A stretch of 64,000 bases of DNA from Boswellia sacra (lineage: Eukaryota; Streptophyta; Magnoliopsida; Sapindales; Burseraceae): the NCBI GenBank assembly GCA_013180625.2, contig SNVD02002494.1, forward strand, positions 100,396 to 164,395, read 5' to 3'. This document shows positions 45,888-57,963 of this stretch, piece after piece (within the stretch, counting starts at the first letter, position 1; the number at the start of each line of letters is the position of its first letter). A model generated the notes under the pieces. The model searched no databases and had not been told where the DNA came from. It worked only from the letters and a program-made list of their open reading frames with translations. The position numbers and the translations under genes are program-made.

Positions 45888-47559
45888 TGATGTGTGTATT
45901 TAACACTCATAAAACACCGCAAGTGTACGGGTCGCAATAAGTAATAAAGTGTGAGTAAAGTATCATTCCCACAACTATTGACATCTAGAATCTAGCTAAA
46001 CACCATCTTAAAGCAATCCAATTTTATCTGGAAAACTAAGAATTCAGAAGTGCAAATTACAATTAACTAAATTTAAAACAATTCGAAAGGTAAATGAAAG
46101 GCTAAACAAGGTTAGTAAGATATGCGAGTATCCAGAGGATTGATTTTCTCATAACATACATTCATCCCTATCTTGTTCAAAATCGCTAGCTAATTCATTC
46201 GATGTTCATTAGTCAAAATTCTAAAATATTCCTACAACCCTCTCTCGAGTGTAAAGTAGAAAACTAACACTTATTAACCAATTATCATCTCCCAATCTCA
46301 AATCAATTAGGAAGCATGAATAAAGCCGTAGTTTCAATTGACTGCAAAGGTTCATGGACTCTCCCAAGCTTCATAACTCTTAGGTCATGTTTTCCTATTC
46401 ACATACAAGAAATCCCCTTTCCCAAGTAACAATTTTATATACAATTTCATCCAATCAATGTCCCCGTCATACAATTTGATCCAATCAATGTCCCCATCTA
46501 ATTAGAAGCATTAAAATGAAGAAAATATAAATGAATCAAATGAATCATTTACTCAAAATTAAACACTCAAGGGATGAAATTAGTGTTAGCCTAAAATCAT
46601 ACTCTAGATTAAGAGTAATTAGCCTATAAAAAAGCTTACAAAATCTATAAAGTTTAGCAAACAAAGCATTATTGAAAATAATAGCAAATTAAAAGAGAGA
46701 GAGTAGAGAGAGAAACTAGATTAGGCCTTCGATCTTGATGTTGAATCCCTAATCTCTTGAATCTCCAATTGTCTCTTATTGATATCCCTTGCTTACCTCT
46801 CCAAAATGACCTCCAAGACTTGTTATTTTTGAAGCCTAACTTATGGCAGCTTAAATACCCTTAAAAAATGTGTAAAAATGAACCAACATAGGGCTACAAC
46901 TTGTCTTGGAATGCTAGAGTGAGTTGGGGCACTGAGCTATTGCCTTAGCCCATTGGGGCATGCTATGAGTTGGTTGGGCTGCAAATTTCTACTTTGTGCA
47001 CCTTGTCTTTCTTTGGCCATAACTTTTTGTACAACTATCAAATTCACAAACCATAAAATGCTACAAAAACTAGAGTTCTAGAGCTTTCCAATGGTGTATG
47101 ATGAAAGCTCAGTTCATCATAGATTGATATAGTTAAATACAAGAAGTTGGCTTGTCCTTTCATGCTTTCAAACGCTGAGTCGCTTGTACTTAATTAAACA
47201 TAACTTCTTGTATATAACTTTGATTCATGAACTAAAAATTCTCTAGAAACTAGACTTTTAGAGCTTTCTAATGGTGTATAGAACAACATCTAGTTTGCTA
47301 TGGATTGATATAGTTTATTATGAGAACTTGGTTGTCCAACAGGGGTTGAAAATGCTCAGTTTTGGTCAATGTGCTTTCTTGTGTGTTGCTTCCATGCATC
47401 CTTTACTTCATTCTTGATCTCTTATCTACCTTTTTATGGTTCCAAAGCACACCAAGGATGATCAAACTACAAAAGACATAAAACACATGTAAGTGGCATG
47501 AAAACATTCAAAAACCAACAAAATATAGGCGCAAAGTACTACAAAAATGCTAAACATCA
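45888..47559 (-). repeat. 5' LTR (1672 bp) of the gypsy-like element
   Basis: An uninterrupted copy, starting TGATGTTTAGCATTTTTG on the minus strand. It holds two ~180-bp related units with CATAACTTYTTGTA and GAGCTTTCYAATGGTGTATA (about 47020-47110 and 47200-47290). Confidence 0.9.
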
Positions 47560-47705
47560 TCGAACACCCCCTAAGAGTTAACAAACACTTGTAATTATTC
47601 GCCTCTAAAACTTTTTTTGGTAATTATTGAAAATTATTTAATGGTGAATTTTTATCTATTGCCATCAAACATAGTTTTTCATATCATATTTACGTATAAA
47701 GAATA

Positions 47706-48137
47706 TGTCAAGTTGGTCCAATGAACTTCATGGGTAGAGTAGTTTAAATTAGTTTTATATCAATTATAATAGCAGGTTAGGAGCAGTTATATACTGCAAT
47801 TATCTGCTGTAGAGTTATCAATAATTATCTACTATGTTTTGTATAATTAATGTATTGAGTTTATGAGAGGTAGAACTTAAGGGGAGAAACTGTTACTGTT
47901 GAGTGAGTTCTCATGTAAAGGTGTATTCACATGTGCAGGTGTTGTCTTCTCTTTGGTACATAGAAAAAACAAAGCTCTCAGTGTGTGGATATAGGTTATA
48001 TTTGGACTAAATCACATTAAACTTTGTGTGTTCTATTTTTCGTTTTCCTTTGTTGTATGTTCAGATCATTATTACATGTTTACTTGCTAGAGTTATTTCA
48101 ACATTGGTAAAGACATTAATTCTTCAAGGTCTTGACA
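47706..48137 (+). repeat. 5' LTR (432 bp) of the old copia
   Basis: It starts TGTCAAGTTGGTCC and ends CTTGACA. It is followed by a degraded primer-binding site TAGTATCAGAACC (48141-48153). Confidence 0.85.
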
Positions 48138-48206
48138 AACTAGTATCAGAACCAATGCTGGGTAAGTTTCCTTTTGGGGAAATTCTTACTGGTTTTTGTG
48201 TCAGAG

Positions 48207-48941
48207 ATGGGAATCAAATTTCAAGTTAAGAAGTTCACTGGTCAAAATGATTTTGGCCTATGGAAGATGAAGATGAAGGCTATTCTAGTTAAAAAATATT
48301 GGGATACATCTTCAGATGATGACAAAAAATTGTTAGAAACCATGAAATAGGAGGAAAAAATGAGATCTTCTAGAGAAAGCCTATACTTCTTTAATTTTGG
48401 GTCTCGGTGATAAGCTTTTCAAAATGATCATAAAGAAAAAAATAGCAGCTAAGGTACAGAAGACGCTTGAAGATCGGTACATGCCGACGGCAGTTCCAAA
48501 TAGAATCTACTTAAAACAAATATTGTTTGGTTTCAACATGGATGAGAGTAAGATGCTTAGTGATAATGTAAATGAATTTAGGAAACTGATTCAAGACTTG
48601 GAAGTCTGTCAATTATAGTTAATGATTAAGATCAGGCTATGATCTTTCTAAATTCTCTATCGAAGTCTATGGAGAATTTTGTTGATACTTTGATGTATGG
48701 TAGACAAACTCTGAAGTTTGAAGAGGTTTTAATGTCTATAACTGTGAAAGATATAGAAATGAGATTTGACTCAAAGGATCAATTTGAAGTAGAAGGTTTG
48801 CTAGCAAGAGAAAGATCTGATAGGAGGGACAATGAGAAGAATCATGATAGATCTCAGTCAAGATTTAGGAAGAAGTGTTATATTTCAGAAGAAAATGTCC
48901 AAAAAGGAAGTATAAATAAAAGGAAAAAGACTACTCAATAG
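48207..48941 (+). pseudogene. copia gag of the old element (broken)
   Basis: It starts MGIKFQVKKFTGQNDFGLWK at 48207, with a stop after LLETMK near 48350. Similarity continues in 48397-48618 (KTLEDRYMPTAVPNRIYLKQ; NEFRKLIQDLEV) and 48639-48941 (FLNSLSKSMENFVDTLMYGR; LKFEEVLMSI). The zinc knuckle expected after the R/K-rich tail is not seen. The layout parallels the gag of the younger copia at 58693, of which this is an older relative. Confidence 0.85.
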
Positions 48942-48999
48942 GTGATGTTATTATGGCTTCAGAGGAGAGTTATGTGAATGCCAATGTTCTTATAGTTGT

Positions 49000-49200
49000 G
49001 ATTGAAAATTGAATTTTGGATTCTAGTTGTAGCTTTCATATGACACCAAATAGTGAGGATGAAAAAGTTTTGGCGACTAACAATGCTTGTGAGGTAGTAG
49101 GAGTTGGTTCTCTTTGGATCGAGATTGAGGCTCTTAACAAAGGTTAGGCATATTCCTATTTTTTAAAACAAATGTAATTTCTTTGGGTGCACTAAATGCT
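49000..49200 (+). pseudogene. copia retropepsin remnant of the old element
   Basis: ILDSSCSFHMTPNSEDEKVL corresponds to the usual WILDSGCSYHM motif with DSG changed to DSS. Then comes ACEVVGVGSLWIE and, after frame breaks, VISLGALNAGG. The insertion at 49208 cuts the sequence immediately after. Confidence 0.8.
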
Positions 49201-49666
49201 GGAGGGTCTACAAACATTGAAATTTTGCTTATAGTTTTTAGGCCCAAATATGATGACCAAATACATAAATCAAAGGATTTTTCTGAGCAATAGAGACATC
49301 GCGATTCAACATTGAAAATGGGTTAAAAAGCCAAAAAGACTTAGGACTAGTTTGATACCGGTAGGGACTGGTTGAGACCCTAGAGATCATGTTTGCCCAA
49401 CACATGTGCTAATCAAACTTTAGTGCTATAGGCGGCACACAAGCACCTCCAACTATAAAGATTCAGCATACGAGTGCCTTTAGGTTACCATGCCTTTAAT
49501 AGAGGTGTGCACCTATAGTATTATAGGCGTGCGCCTGTTATTACAGTCCCACATGGGTAAAATAGCCTGTTTTATGGCCAATTTGGGCTTATATAAGGGA
49601 AAAGTCTCCTAGGTTGAGGTAAGCAAATTTTGGGGCAAAAATACGTAGAAAATCAATATTTTGGTA

Positions 49667-51255
49667 TGTTTACACTCAAAATATACCACAGTTATTATAA
49701 TATAGGTTAAGGTATCAATCCCACGAGGAAGCTTTCAACAAAACAGGTAAGTGAAACAAAAACACTAAAAACGATAGTAAACATTAAAAATTAAATGATG
49801 ATGATTGATAAAGAAGAGATGAAATTGCATAAGGATTTTAAGAAAAAAAGAAATCAATGCTTAAAGGAACAAGTCTTCAAGAATCACTAATATGCTTTGT
49901 AAATCTATTTTTCCACTTTGATTCAACTCTTAAGACTCAATTGAAAGTTTCACATCCTAAACATTCAAAAAAAAATATCTTTAGTATAGCACAATTGGTA
50001 AACAAATATATTTGGTATGAATAAACTCTTTGCAAATAAGATTTATACATAATGTACATCTTTACAAACTATCCAAGATCGACAATATATCAATTGATAA
50101 TATTGTAGTAAAAGATTAGTTTATGAAATGAAACTACCAGTAACAATTATAATTTAAAAGGAATCACATAAATAAAGCATAATTGAATTTATATGAAATT
50201 GAAAGTTATAATTTCGAGATTATAGAAAGATAAAAGTTGAAAAAGAGTTTAGAACACACATAAATTTATAAACATTGTAGCTCTTGAATAAGAATCAAAG
50301 CAGAGAAATAGATAAACTATGCAAAAAAGCTTTTCTTTAGCCTTGTCAAGAACTCTAGCCTAGCTTACGATTCATTCCCATAAATTTTAGAGAAAAAGTG
50401 TAAGAGAGAATTGTAAAATATAATTGATGATTCTATGGATTTTTTATTCAACTCCTAAGGGCGTCCTTATATAGGTTATTAAATGATACTATTCTATTGT
50501 GAAACCAAATCTTCCATACATTTCTACCCACCAACCCTTTCACCAACTTGTAACACATTTTTGGCTGCTGAAACAATCGAATTAGGCTTTGTGCTAAACA
50601 TAAAAATTGTAGCTTTTTGTCTCATCTTTCCATACCACTAGATTCACGCTATTTGGACAAATATCCTATAACCTATGGTCAAAATACTAGATATATGATA
50701 GATTCTAGCCGCTAGCACTTTTGACAAATTGTGCCATCTTTATGAATATAAAACGACCAAATTTGATTTTGTGATTAACAATAGAGTTGTAGATAATTGA
50801 TTAGCTTTTGTCAACTTCTAGAATCATACTGATTGGATATGTATTTTGTGAGATACGATCCAAACACTGGAGATGGGTTAGACAAAGCAGCGGTTGCAAT
50901 CTAGTTCTATTTTGTCTCAATTTCAGTCCATCAAATGTTGGATTTGAGTTTTTATTATTCTTCAACTTTGTGTAGGATTAGGTTATGTTGCTCTAGGTTC
51001 AAACATCTCTTCATTTTGATTTATAGATTGAGAGTTACAACCATTTTACTAAACTTGCGCAAAAATTTTTATTAATCATAATTTAAGGGCAACACTTTAT
51101 TTCAAGATAAAGGTTAAAAAAATGCAAAAGAAAAAAAACAACCTTCAAATATGCATAAGCAAAATAATTATGCTAAAATACCATAAAAAGTTTTATAATA
51201 TTGAAAAATATTATCAATTATTTTATGCTTAAAATTGTATTTCATGCATTTATCA
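49667..51255 (-). repeat. 3' LTR (1589 bp) of the Athila/Tat-like element
   Basis: The minus-strand end reads CCTCGTGGGATTGATACC near 49715, as in other Tat/Athila LTR ends. The start TGATAAATGCATG at 51255 is preceded by GTTGGGAGTTG, a short purine tract. Confidence 0.85.
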
Positions 51256-54050
51256 CAACTCCCAACTAGTTTATTAGTAGTCCCTGGCAATTTAAGTGTG
51301 AATGAAATATGAAGAGCTACCAAGTATTTCAAACAAAAAGTGAGTTCAAGATCATAATTGCTTTGAAAGTTATTTCAATCATAACTTCCAAAATATTGTG
51401 TGTGTGAACTAAGCAAAACCTTCATACCATGAACCATAACATATAAAGCCTTGAAAATTACTCAGTGTAAAAGCCTCAATTCCATATCCTTATAGGTGAA
51501 CAACTCTTTAAAAGGGCTAGGATTTCTCTCATGGAGTTGGAAAACAAATAAGCACTCAAAAAAAAGTCACATTTAAGGACAAATAGACAAACTAACATCG
51601 ATCCAATGATAGGAAGACCAATGTTTAGAATTTAACCATTCTTGCCATAATGTGGTTCAGCACTTCAAACATCTTGTGACAACAATATAAATAGAGCCTA
51701 GTGAGAAAGACTACTTCCTTAAAACTTTTGTCTTCTCAAATTGAATGAAAGCATTATTGAACTGAATTGACTCTTTTTCTTTTCTGTTCTTTTTTTTTTT
51801 TTTTTTGGTGAAACTATGAAGAACATAAGGAAGCATTTGAAAGTAAGACAATTTCTCACCAAATACGTTTCTCATAAATTGAAATTTCACTTTGAATCAT
51901 CCTTAAGCTAAACAACCAAATGATTCCTCAATCTGAATAATGACTCATTCTAAACAAAAATTAATTAATTCAAAGGATCAATGAAAGTTCATAAGTTGTT
52001 TTCTCAAACTCTTTACTTACTCACAAAAGATGTGTGGATTAGAAAAATAATGTATACTTAATGAGAATTCTCTTGGCTATATACAATTGCTCAAAATAAT
52101 TTTGGAAGTCATTCTTTAGTAACCTAAATAGAAAAGGTGACTCAAACAAAAAAAAAATTGAAATCATACCTAGATAGAAAAACAAACTCATTTACACAAG
52201 AATTACTGAGAACACATGTAATAAAAAACTGTGCATGAAATACATCTCAAAAATAAAAAACAAATCAAGTTAGTTAGAACGTGTTTCAATAGGTCAAAAA
52301 TTTACTTCTTACTCTACCATTCTTAACTAATAAATTTGGAATGCGTCTCAAGAGATCAAAATTGAACTCTTTACTCTGTCATTATATATATCTAAATGCA
52401 ATGCAAAATGCAACTTACATCCACTATCCACCACCCCACCCCCCCACCCATGCCTTCCCCTCCTCCCTCCCCTCCACCCAACCAGATTGAAACATTGTCC
52501 TTAGTGTTTAAACGTAGAAAAAGAAAACATAGGAGACATCAGCTGAATCTTCAGTTATTCAAAAGAAATGAACCTGAAAGATACTTGAGCAAATGGAAAA
52601 TAAAATGTTGTGAACAAAACCAAAAGTAAGAAAAATTACAAACAGACTGTTAGATCCAATTTGCACTTATTGTTCATTCGCACTGAATAGTCAATTTGAG
52701 TTGTTACTCGGTCAAGTTGATAAACAAATATTTGTAATTTATCAATTAGTTCATCAGTATTTGAGGCAGAAACAAGGATCCAACATGGCGATTGTGAGAT
52801 GAAACTCTATTCCGTAACTTGATTAACAAAACACATTAAACAATTGAAGAAATTATTGATATTCAGTAAACCAATGGGTTTCTGATGGATATTTAGCGAG
52901 GCTCAAGAAGCAATTTGAAAAATTTCTTCCAATATACCAAAACCTCTTTATAAAGTAATAAAGGCATCCGCATTGTAAATCATATAAGCTATGTGTTCAT
53001 GCATGGATGAGACCCATATTTTATTCCCTATTGTTCTCCCAATAATGTTAGCTAAAGCTCTAGGAATCATTCCTAAAACTTGACTTTCTCTGTTATATAC
53101 AGCTGTTGACACACACTCCATTAACCCAAGGTTATTTCCCCCATTAACTAAATGAAGTTTTCTCTTAGCTAGTACCTTACCAAGATTGTGAGCTGCTTCT
53201 ACAAACTCTGTATTTTTATTAGGCTGAGATTCACAAAATACACATATATTTCAGAATTGATGAGCTGAGATTTCCTCCATTTTGATACAACTCACTAACT
53301 ATGTCTTTGAAAACAAAAAACATTAGACGTATTTATAGAGTGCAAAAAGGTATTATAACAATGACATTTTTTTGGGTAGTCCGACTATTTATCTGAAAAA
53401 ATTTTAAAATTAAAAAAAGTAATAATTCAAAAATAACTATAAACATGCATTTGTACAGATAGTTATGATTGAGGCTCACATTTTTCTCTGGTTTTACGTC
53501 TAGTAATGGATAAAACACCTTTTATGAGTTGAGGATATGCTTCCCATCAAATTTTCTTATAAATTGGCTAATAGGTTATCAGATTCCCGAGATTATAGCA
53601 TGTATGTTCTTCTCAAAATTGTATCCATAATTTTAAAATTTCATGGTACACATTCCACAAGGATACATGTCAAGAATTAACAAGATATTATCTAGAGACT
53701 TTTTACTTAGTCCATCCTTAATAAGTTGAATCTTATCTTCTCAATTTACAGACGTAAATCCTAAAAAGTGACATTGTTTGTTACAGATCCATTGTGCACA
53801 TTTGTGACAAATTTGTAATCTATTTGCTCTTCACTTTTTTGCATAAGAGCGTCTACCCAAGCCAAACATGAGAGAAACAAAGGCATTTGAAGACTCACTA
53901 GATAATTGGACCTTGGCTTCTAGTAACCATCGTAAATCAATAGGTAAATCCATAAGCATTAATAACCTTAGTCTCTCAAACTGTACTTTGTAAATTTTTA
54001 GTAAAGCATTGGAGGAAGAGAAGGAAAACATTTATGAAGGTTTGAAAGAA
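51256..54050 (-). other. Non-coding 3' region of the Athila/Tat-like element
   Basis: No domain is recognised on either strand. It includes a T-run (51790-51807) and a CCCCA/CCT-rich tract (about 52424-52480) that is purine-rich on the element's strand. Athila elements can carry an env-like ORF here; I see none. Confidence 0.45.
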
Positions 54051-54645
54051 TCATAACTATTTTGAAAAAGAAAAGATGAATGCACACTTTTTGTTTGGGT
54101 GATAGTTTTTAAGAAACTGAAAAATCAACTTTAATGACCACAGAGTACCGTATCCGCCACTCGACTGAGAAATAAAATAAAAACACACAAAAGGAAATAA
54201 AACCAATAATATAAAATAAAGTAAAAAATATGGTATAGACAAAAAAATAAAAGCAAAAATAGAAAATAAAGTGAAAAAATGTGCTACAGGCAGATAGAAC
54301 GTGATCAATTATAGTGACAGGAGTTGGAAGAAAGATCTCCTCGAGACACATAGATTGACTTTCCCTCTTCATATAGTTTTTCAATCGCTGCCCATTAACT
54401 TTGAAAATTAGCCTATTAGTAGGATCTTCAATCTCAATAGCACTATTTGGAGAAACGTGCTTTACCACAAACAGGATAGTCCGTTGAGGCCTTAACTTTT
54501 CAGGGTGTAAATGCAATCGAGAATCATAAATATAAACCTATTGATTTAGCTCAAAGTGTTTCCTTCAGATTTGTTTGTCATGAGCTACTTTTATCTTAGC
54601 TTTGTAGATCCTGGAGTTGTCGTAAGCATCGTTTCATAATTCTTC
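54050..54645 (-). pseudogene. Ty3/gypsy (Athila/Tat) integrase C-terminal end
   Basis: The minus strand gives YDNSRIYKAKIKVAHDKQIW, then after a stop YDSRLHLHPEKLRPQRTILF, HVSPNSAIEIEDPTNRLIFK and VNGQRLKNYM. This matches the standard end of Athila/Tat pol, for example LFNSRLRLFPGKLKSRWSGP...FKVNGQRLKPY. Upstream catalytic regions are deleted; the fusion with LTR sequence lies at about 54646. Confidence 0.82.
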
Positions 54646-54649
54646 TATT

Positions 54650-55383
54650 TCCAGCTACCAACCTTTTCACCAACTAGCAACACATTTTTGGCTATTGAAA
54701 CGATGGAATTAGGCCTTGTGATAAACATAAATGTTATAGCTTTTTGTCTTACCTTTCCATGGCCACTAGATTCATGTAATTTGGAGAAATATTATGTGAG
54801 CTATATTCAAAATACCATATGTACAACATATTCTAACTGCCAACACTGTTGACAAATTGTGGCATCTTTATGACTATGAAAATGGCCTGATTTGATTTTA
54901 TGATTAATAAAAGAGTTGTAGATAATTGACTCAACTTTTTTTAACTTCTAGAATCATATTGATTGGAAACGTATTTTATGAGACACAGTCCAAATATTGG
55001 AGATGGGTTAGGCTAAGCAGCAGGTGCAATCTAGTTCCGTTATGTCTCAATTTCGGCCCATCAAATGTTCCAATTAGAAATTTGATTGCTTTTCAAATTT
55101 GCATAGGATTAGGTCATGTTACTTTAGGTTTAAGAATCTTTTTATTTTGATTTCTCAACTGAGAGTTAAGTCCATTTTACTAAACCTGCGATTTTCATTA
55201 ATCACAATTTAAGGACAATACTTTATTTCAAGATAAAGACTAAAAAAAATGTAAAAGATATAAAACAAGTGTCAAATAGGTAGAAGCAAAATAATTATGC
55301 TAAGATACCATAAAAGGTTTTGCAATATTGAAAAATAGCATCAATTATTTTATGCTTATAAGTGTATTTTCATGTATTTATCA
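54650..55383 (-). repeat. Truncated 5' LTR of the Athila/Tat-like element
   Basis: It matches about 50525-51255 of the 3' LTR and stops at about 54650, where integrase-tail sequence takes over. Confidence 0.85.
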
Positions 55384-56379
55384 TGGTGTTCTCTATAGTC
55401 AAGATCTTCCTTTGATAATGATAAGAGTCAAATAAGGTTCTAAGGGTCTCTTCTCATATTTAAATTTATGTTTTAGTTAATTGGCATGATTAGATCAAGT
55501 ATAATTAGTAGATAATTATGTCATGCTTAGTTTAAGAGTAGTTTAATTAGTAGTAGTTAATTATGCCTTCCTTAGTATAGGATTAGTAGTAGTTAATTAA
55601 TTATGCCATGATTAGTAGTTAATTATATATTTAATACTTGTTGATTGTGCTATGATAAGTGGTTAATTGCATGATGATTAGTGATTAATTATGCAATAAT
55701 TATAATTTATTATGCATGCTTAGTGTAATTAATTAATAATGACATGATTAGTATAGAAATACGATGATTAATGCTATGCTTAGTTGATAATATGATGTTT
55801 AGCTTAATTATGCTTGTCATCGCTAATGCTTTCATTTGATAATGAAAGGTTAATTTAAGACACCTTTAGTCTATGCTAGCATTTAATTTATCACAATGTT
55901 TTTTGAATCGTTGTAATCCCTCACCAATTCCCCCATATTTGATGGCTATGTAATCAATTTTCCTCCATTTTCTATCCATGTATATAAATTGTTCACCTTA
56001 CATGTAATAACAAGATAAAATGTAGTTGTGTGTGCATAATAAAACTTCGGATCAAGATAGGATAGTGTTAGTAACTCAAAACTTAGAACTCAATAGACTC
56101 TAATGGAGGTCAAACTAACATCCAAATGGATGTAACCCGTATTAATTTCTTGAAGCTGACTCTTAAGGGATAATAGGCAGTTAGGTCTAGAAGCAAGGGA
56201 TCAACTATTGTTATCCAATTTTTCTCATGGTTAATTACCAAGTGGTGACTCTGATATATATCCGAGTATTCTCTCTATGACTTGACTCATATGATCCTCT
56301 AAGTCTTTGAAAGGAACTTAGAAAAGTGATGCCAAGGTTGCAATTGCCTGGGGCGGGATGGAAGCTTCGTTCATAGGGT

Positions 56380-57060
56380 GCCAAGTTAAAGCTAAGAATG
56401 TAGTTTTGAAAGTGTTGAATGAGTCACTTATTGCGATGAAAGGAACAAGGAGCAATGGCTTGTGTTTCTTGTTAGGTTCAACACTGGCTATTATAGGTAA
56501 TGTAACAGTTCAGGATGAAGATCAAGCTTCAAGATATGGTGTTTAAGGCTCAAGCATGTTAATGAGAAAGATTTATTGGAATCATGCAAAGAAGGTCTGT
56601 TACAAGATTTTAAGCATTGGAAGGCTTTGGTGAAAACAAAATCGAGGAGGCCAATCAAGAGGATGAGAACAAATAATAGTCTTAAGTATATTGACAAAGA
56701 GTTGCAAATTTTCCAGGAAGTGTAGCGTAACTGCATGACAATAACAAAAATACCTTAAGAAAATGGTTTGGCTAAGCGAATGACCAAAGCCATTTGAGAG
56801 GAGGTGAGGTCTATGTTGGCATAAGCAATACTTTTGAAAAAGTTTTGGGCTGTGAGTTTTTTGATGAATAGATGTTCTTTATCGGGAATTGATTTCGAAA
56901 CTCTAGAAGAAACATGGAATGTTGCATTTCATGAGTTAGAAATGGTGCAAACTGAGAATGGAGGTTAATCTATTGGTGACAAACAAGATATCAAGGTTTC
57001 AAATACATCCAATGGTATATTTATCAGTTTGAGGTGGAGCAAGCTGATGCTCTAGATGCT
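56380..57060 (+). pseudogene. copia integrase remnant of the old element
   Basis: It resumes after the insertion with VKAKNVVLKVLNESLIAMKG and TRSNGLCFLLGSTLAIIGN, the pre-integrase region. Then follow ALVKTKSRRPIKRMRTNNSL (core, catalytic D replaced by N), ENGLAKRMTKAI (from QQNGLAERMNRTI) and KKFWAVSFLMNRCSLSGIDF. The DDFSR block is missing. Several stops are present. Confidence 0.8.
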
Positions 57061-57239
57061 AATATCGAACGTGAAATTACTTGTTATGAATGTAGTAATT
57101 GGTTTCTGCCAAGTGATTTGCAAGGTACTTAGGGTAGTACGCTAACTTGCGACAGGTCAAGAAGTGAGGTTAGGGTATATGAGCTAACCTGGGACAAATC
57201 AAGAAGGGAGGACGATTGTTTTCTTAGTTTGGTTATGCA

Positions 57240-57963
57240 GATTTGGTAAGCTATATGTTGAAAGCCGTAGGAGAAATTCAGAAACTTGAACCAAGGTTAT
57301 TTGCAGGTGTAATATTCTGTCAAAAAAAGATAACTCACAAGATGCAATGGGAGTGGTTCAGAAATACTCAAGAAAAAACCATGGTTTTGCTTGGTGAGCT
57401 AGAAGAAAGGATTTTGGTTTAGTAACTAGATGGATTTGAAGAGCCTGAGTAGAGCATCTGGTAAGAAAATCCTTGTAATGGTTAAGATAGTCACATGATA
57501 ATGTTATAGATGGTTTGACAACTTTATGTTGGGACATAACTATGAAAAGCAAGTATGACTACTATGTCCATATAAGGTTATCTGAGTTGTGCATGATTTA
57601 CTTGTTATTACAACGATGGTATGTTAATAGCATTTATATTCATAAAAGAGATAGATAAGTTGAAGTTGCTACTAGGTAGTGGATTTGAAATGGAGTTTGG
57701 AGGCTGCTAAAAGGATTCTTGGCATGGAAAGAGATAGAAACAAAGGTTTCTCATTTTCTATTGTTTGTTTCTCGATAGAGTTATGTCAAGAGAGTGCTTG
57801 GAAAATTTAAGAAGGCTGTTGCAAAGCTTGTAAGCATAATTTTGGCCTTACATTTGAAATTATCAACTAATTTGGTATCAAGGTCAAACGATGTAAGGAG
57901 CTACATAGTAGCTAAAACTTATGAGAATTCAGTGGGGAGCTTTAAGTATGCTATGGTTTGTGC
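57240..57963 (+). pseudogene. copia RT remnant of the old element, part before the young insertion
   Basis: In broken frames: WFDNFMLGHNYEK (from WYKRFDSFMIGHNY), a YVDD region reduced to QRWYVNSIYIHKRD, SYVKRVLGKFKKAVAKLVS, then LHLKLSTNLVSRSND and YENSVGSFKYAMVC, at which point the young copia is inserted (duplication TGTGC, 57959-57963). Confidence 0.75.

Larger units (their letters stand above)
28147..47559 (-). mobile_element. Tat/Athila-like Ty3/gypsy derivative with deleted pol (LARD-like)
   Basis: The two LTRs are 45888-47559 (5', minus strand, 1672 bp) and 28147-43036 (3'). The 3' LTR is split by a hAT insertion; its two parts (28147-29127 and 42347-43036) sum to 1671 bp, matching the intact copy. 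Both begin TGATGT on the minus strand and share long stretches such as CACAAGTGYAC, CTAGAATCTAGCTAAA and GCTTTCCAATGGTGTAT. A primer-binding site TGGCGTCGTTATC (45878-45866) resembles the tRNA-Asp type of Tat/Athila. CGAAC at 28140-28144 and 47561-47565 is a probable duplication, offset by one or two bases from the LTR ends. The 2.85-kb interior keeps only scraps of coding sequence. Confidence 0.85.
25254..47571. mobile_element. Possible outermost PIF-like element, split by the gypsy-like insertion
   Basis: The left end GGTATGTTCAGTTTG (25254) and, on the other strand, the right end GGGGGTGTTCG (47571-47561) continuing across the 19.4-kb insertion into GTTCGGTTGCATTAATCC (28145-28128) look like a terminal inverted repeat. 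Joining 28144 to 47566 after removing the insertion and one CGAAC duplicate gives a continuous ...CAACCGAAC/ACCCCC end. The real element would be about 2.9 kb. The flanking 3-bp duplication is not convincing (TAA on the right only). Confidence 0.35.
49667..55383 (-). mobile_element. Athila/Tat-like Ty3/gypsy element with large internal deletion
   Basis: The 3' LTR is 49667-51255 (1589 bp). The 5' LTR, truncated, is 54650-55383. Both begin TGATAAATRCATG on the minus strand and share long stretches such as CTTCTAGAATCATAYTGATTGG and ATAATTATGCTAARATACCATAAA. The flanking duplication is TGGTA (49662-49666) / TGGTG (55384-55388). The truncated 5' LTR is joined directly to the C-terminal end of pol at about 54646, so the primer-binding site, gag and most of pol are gone. 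About 2.8 kb of 3' non-coding sequence remains. Confidence 0.85.
49208..56374 (+). mobile_element. Unclassified element (~1.45 kb net) with AGGGT target-site duplication
   Basis: It is flanked by AGGGT (49203-49207 and 56375-56379). Joining the flanks restores uninterrupted similarity between the old copia's protease and integrase regions, so the block is a true insertion. Net of the Athila-like insertion it is about 1445 bp. The left part has a promoter-like GGGCTTATATAAGGGA (TATA at 49588-49597). The right part is TAATTA-rich (55480-55830) and ends near GCCTGGGGCGGGATGG. There are no TG...CA ends, no obvious terminal repeat and no ORF, so it could be a solo LTR with unusual ends or another class. 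Confidence 0.6.

Noticed and set aside
52396..52629. Proline-rich plus-strand ORF
   Set aside because: Low-complexity CCCCA/CCT tract on the antisense strand of the Athila/Tat element; no conservation signal visible.
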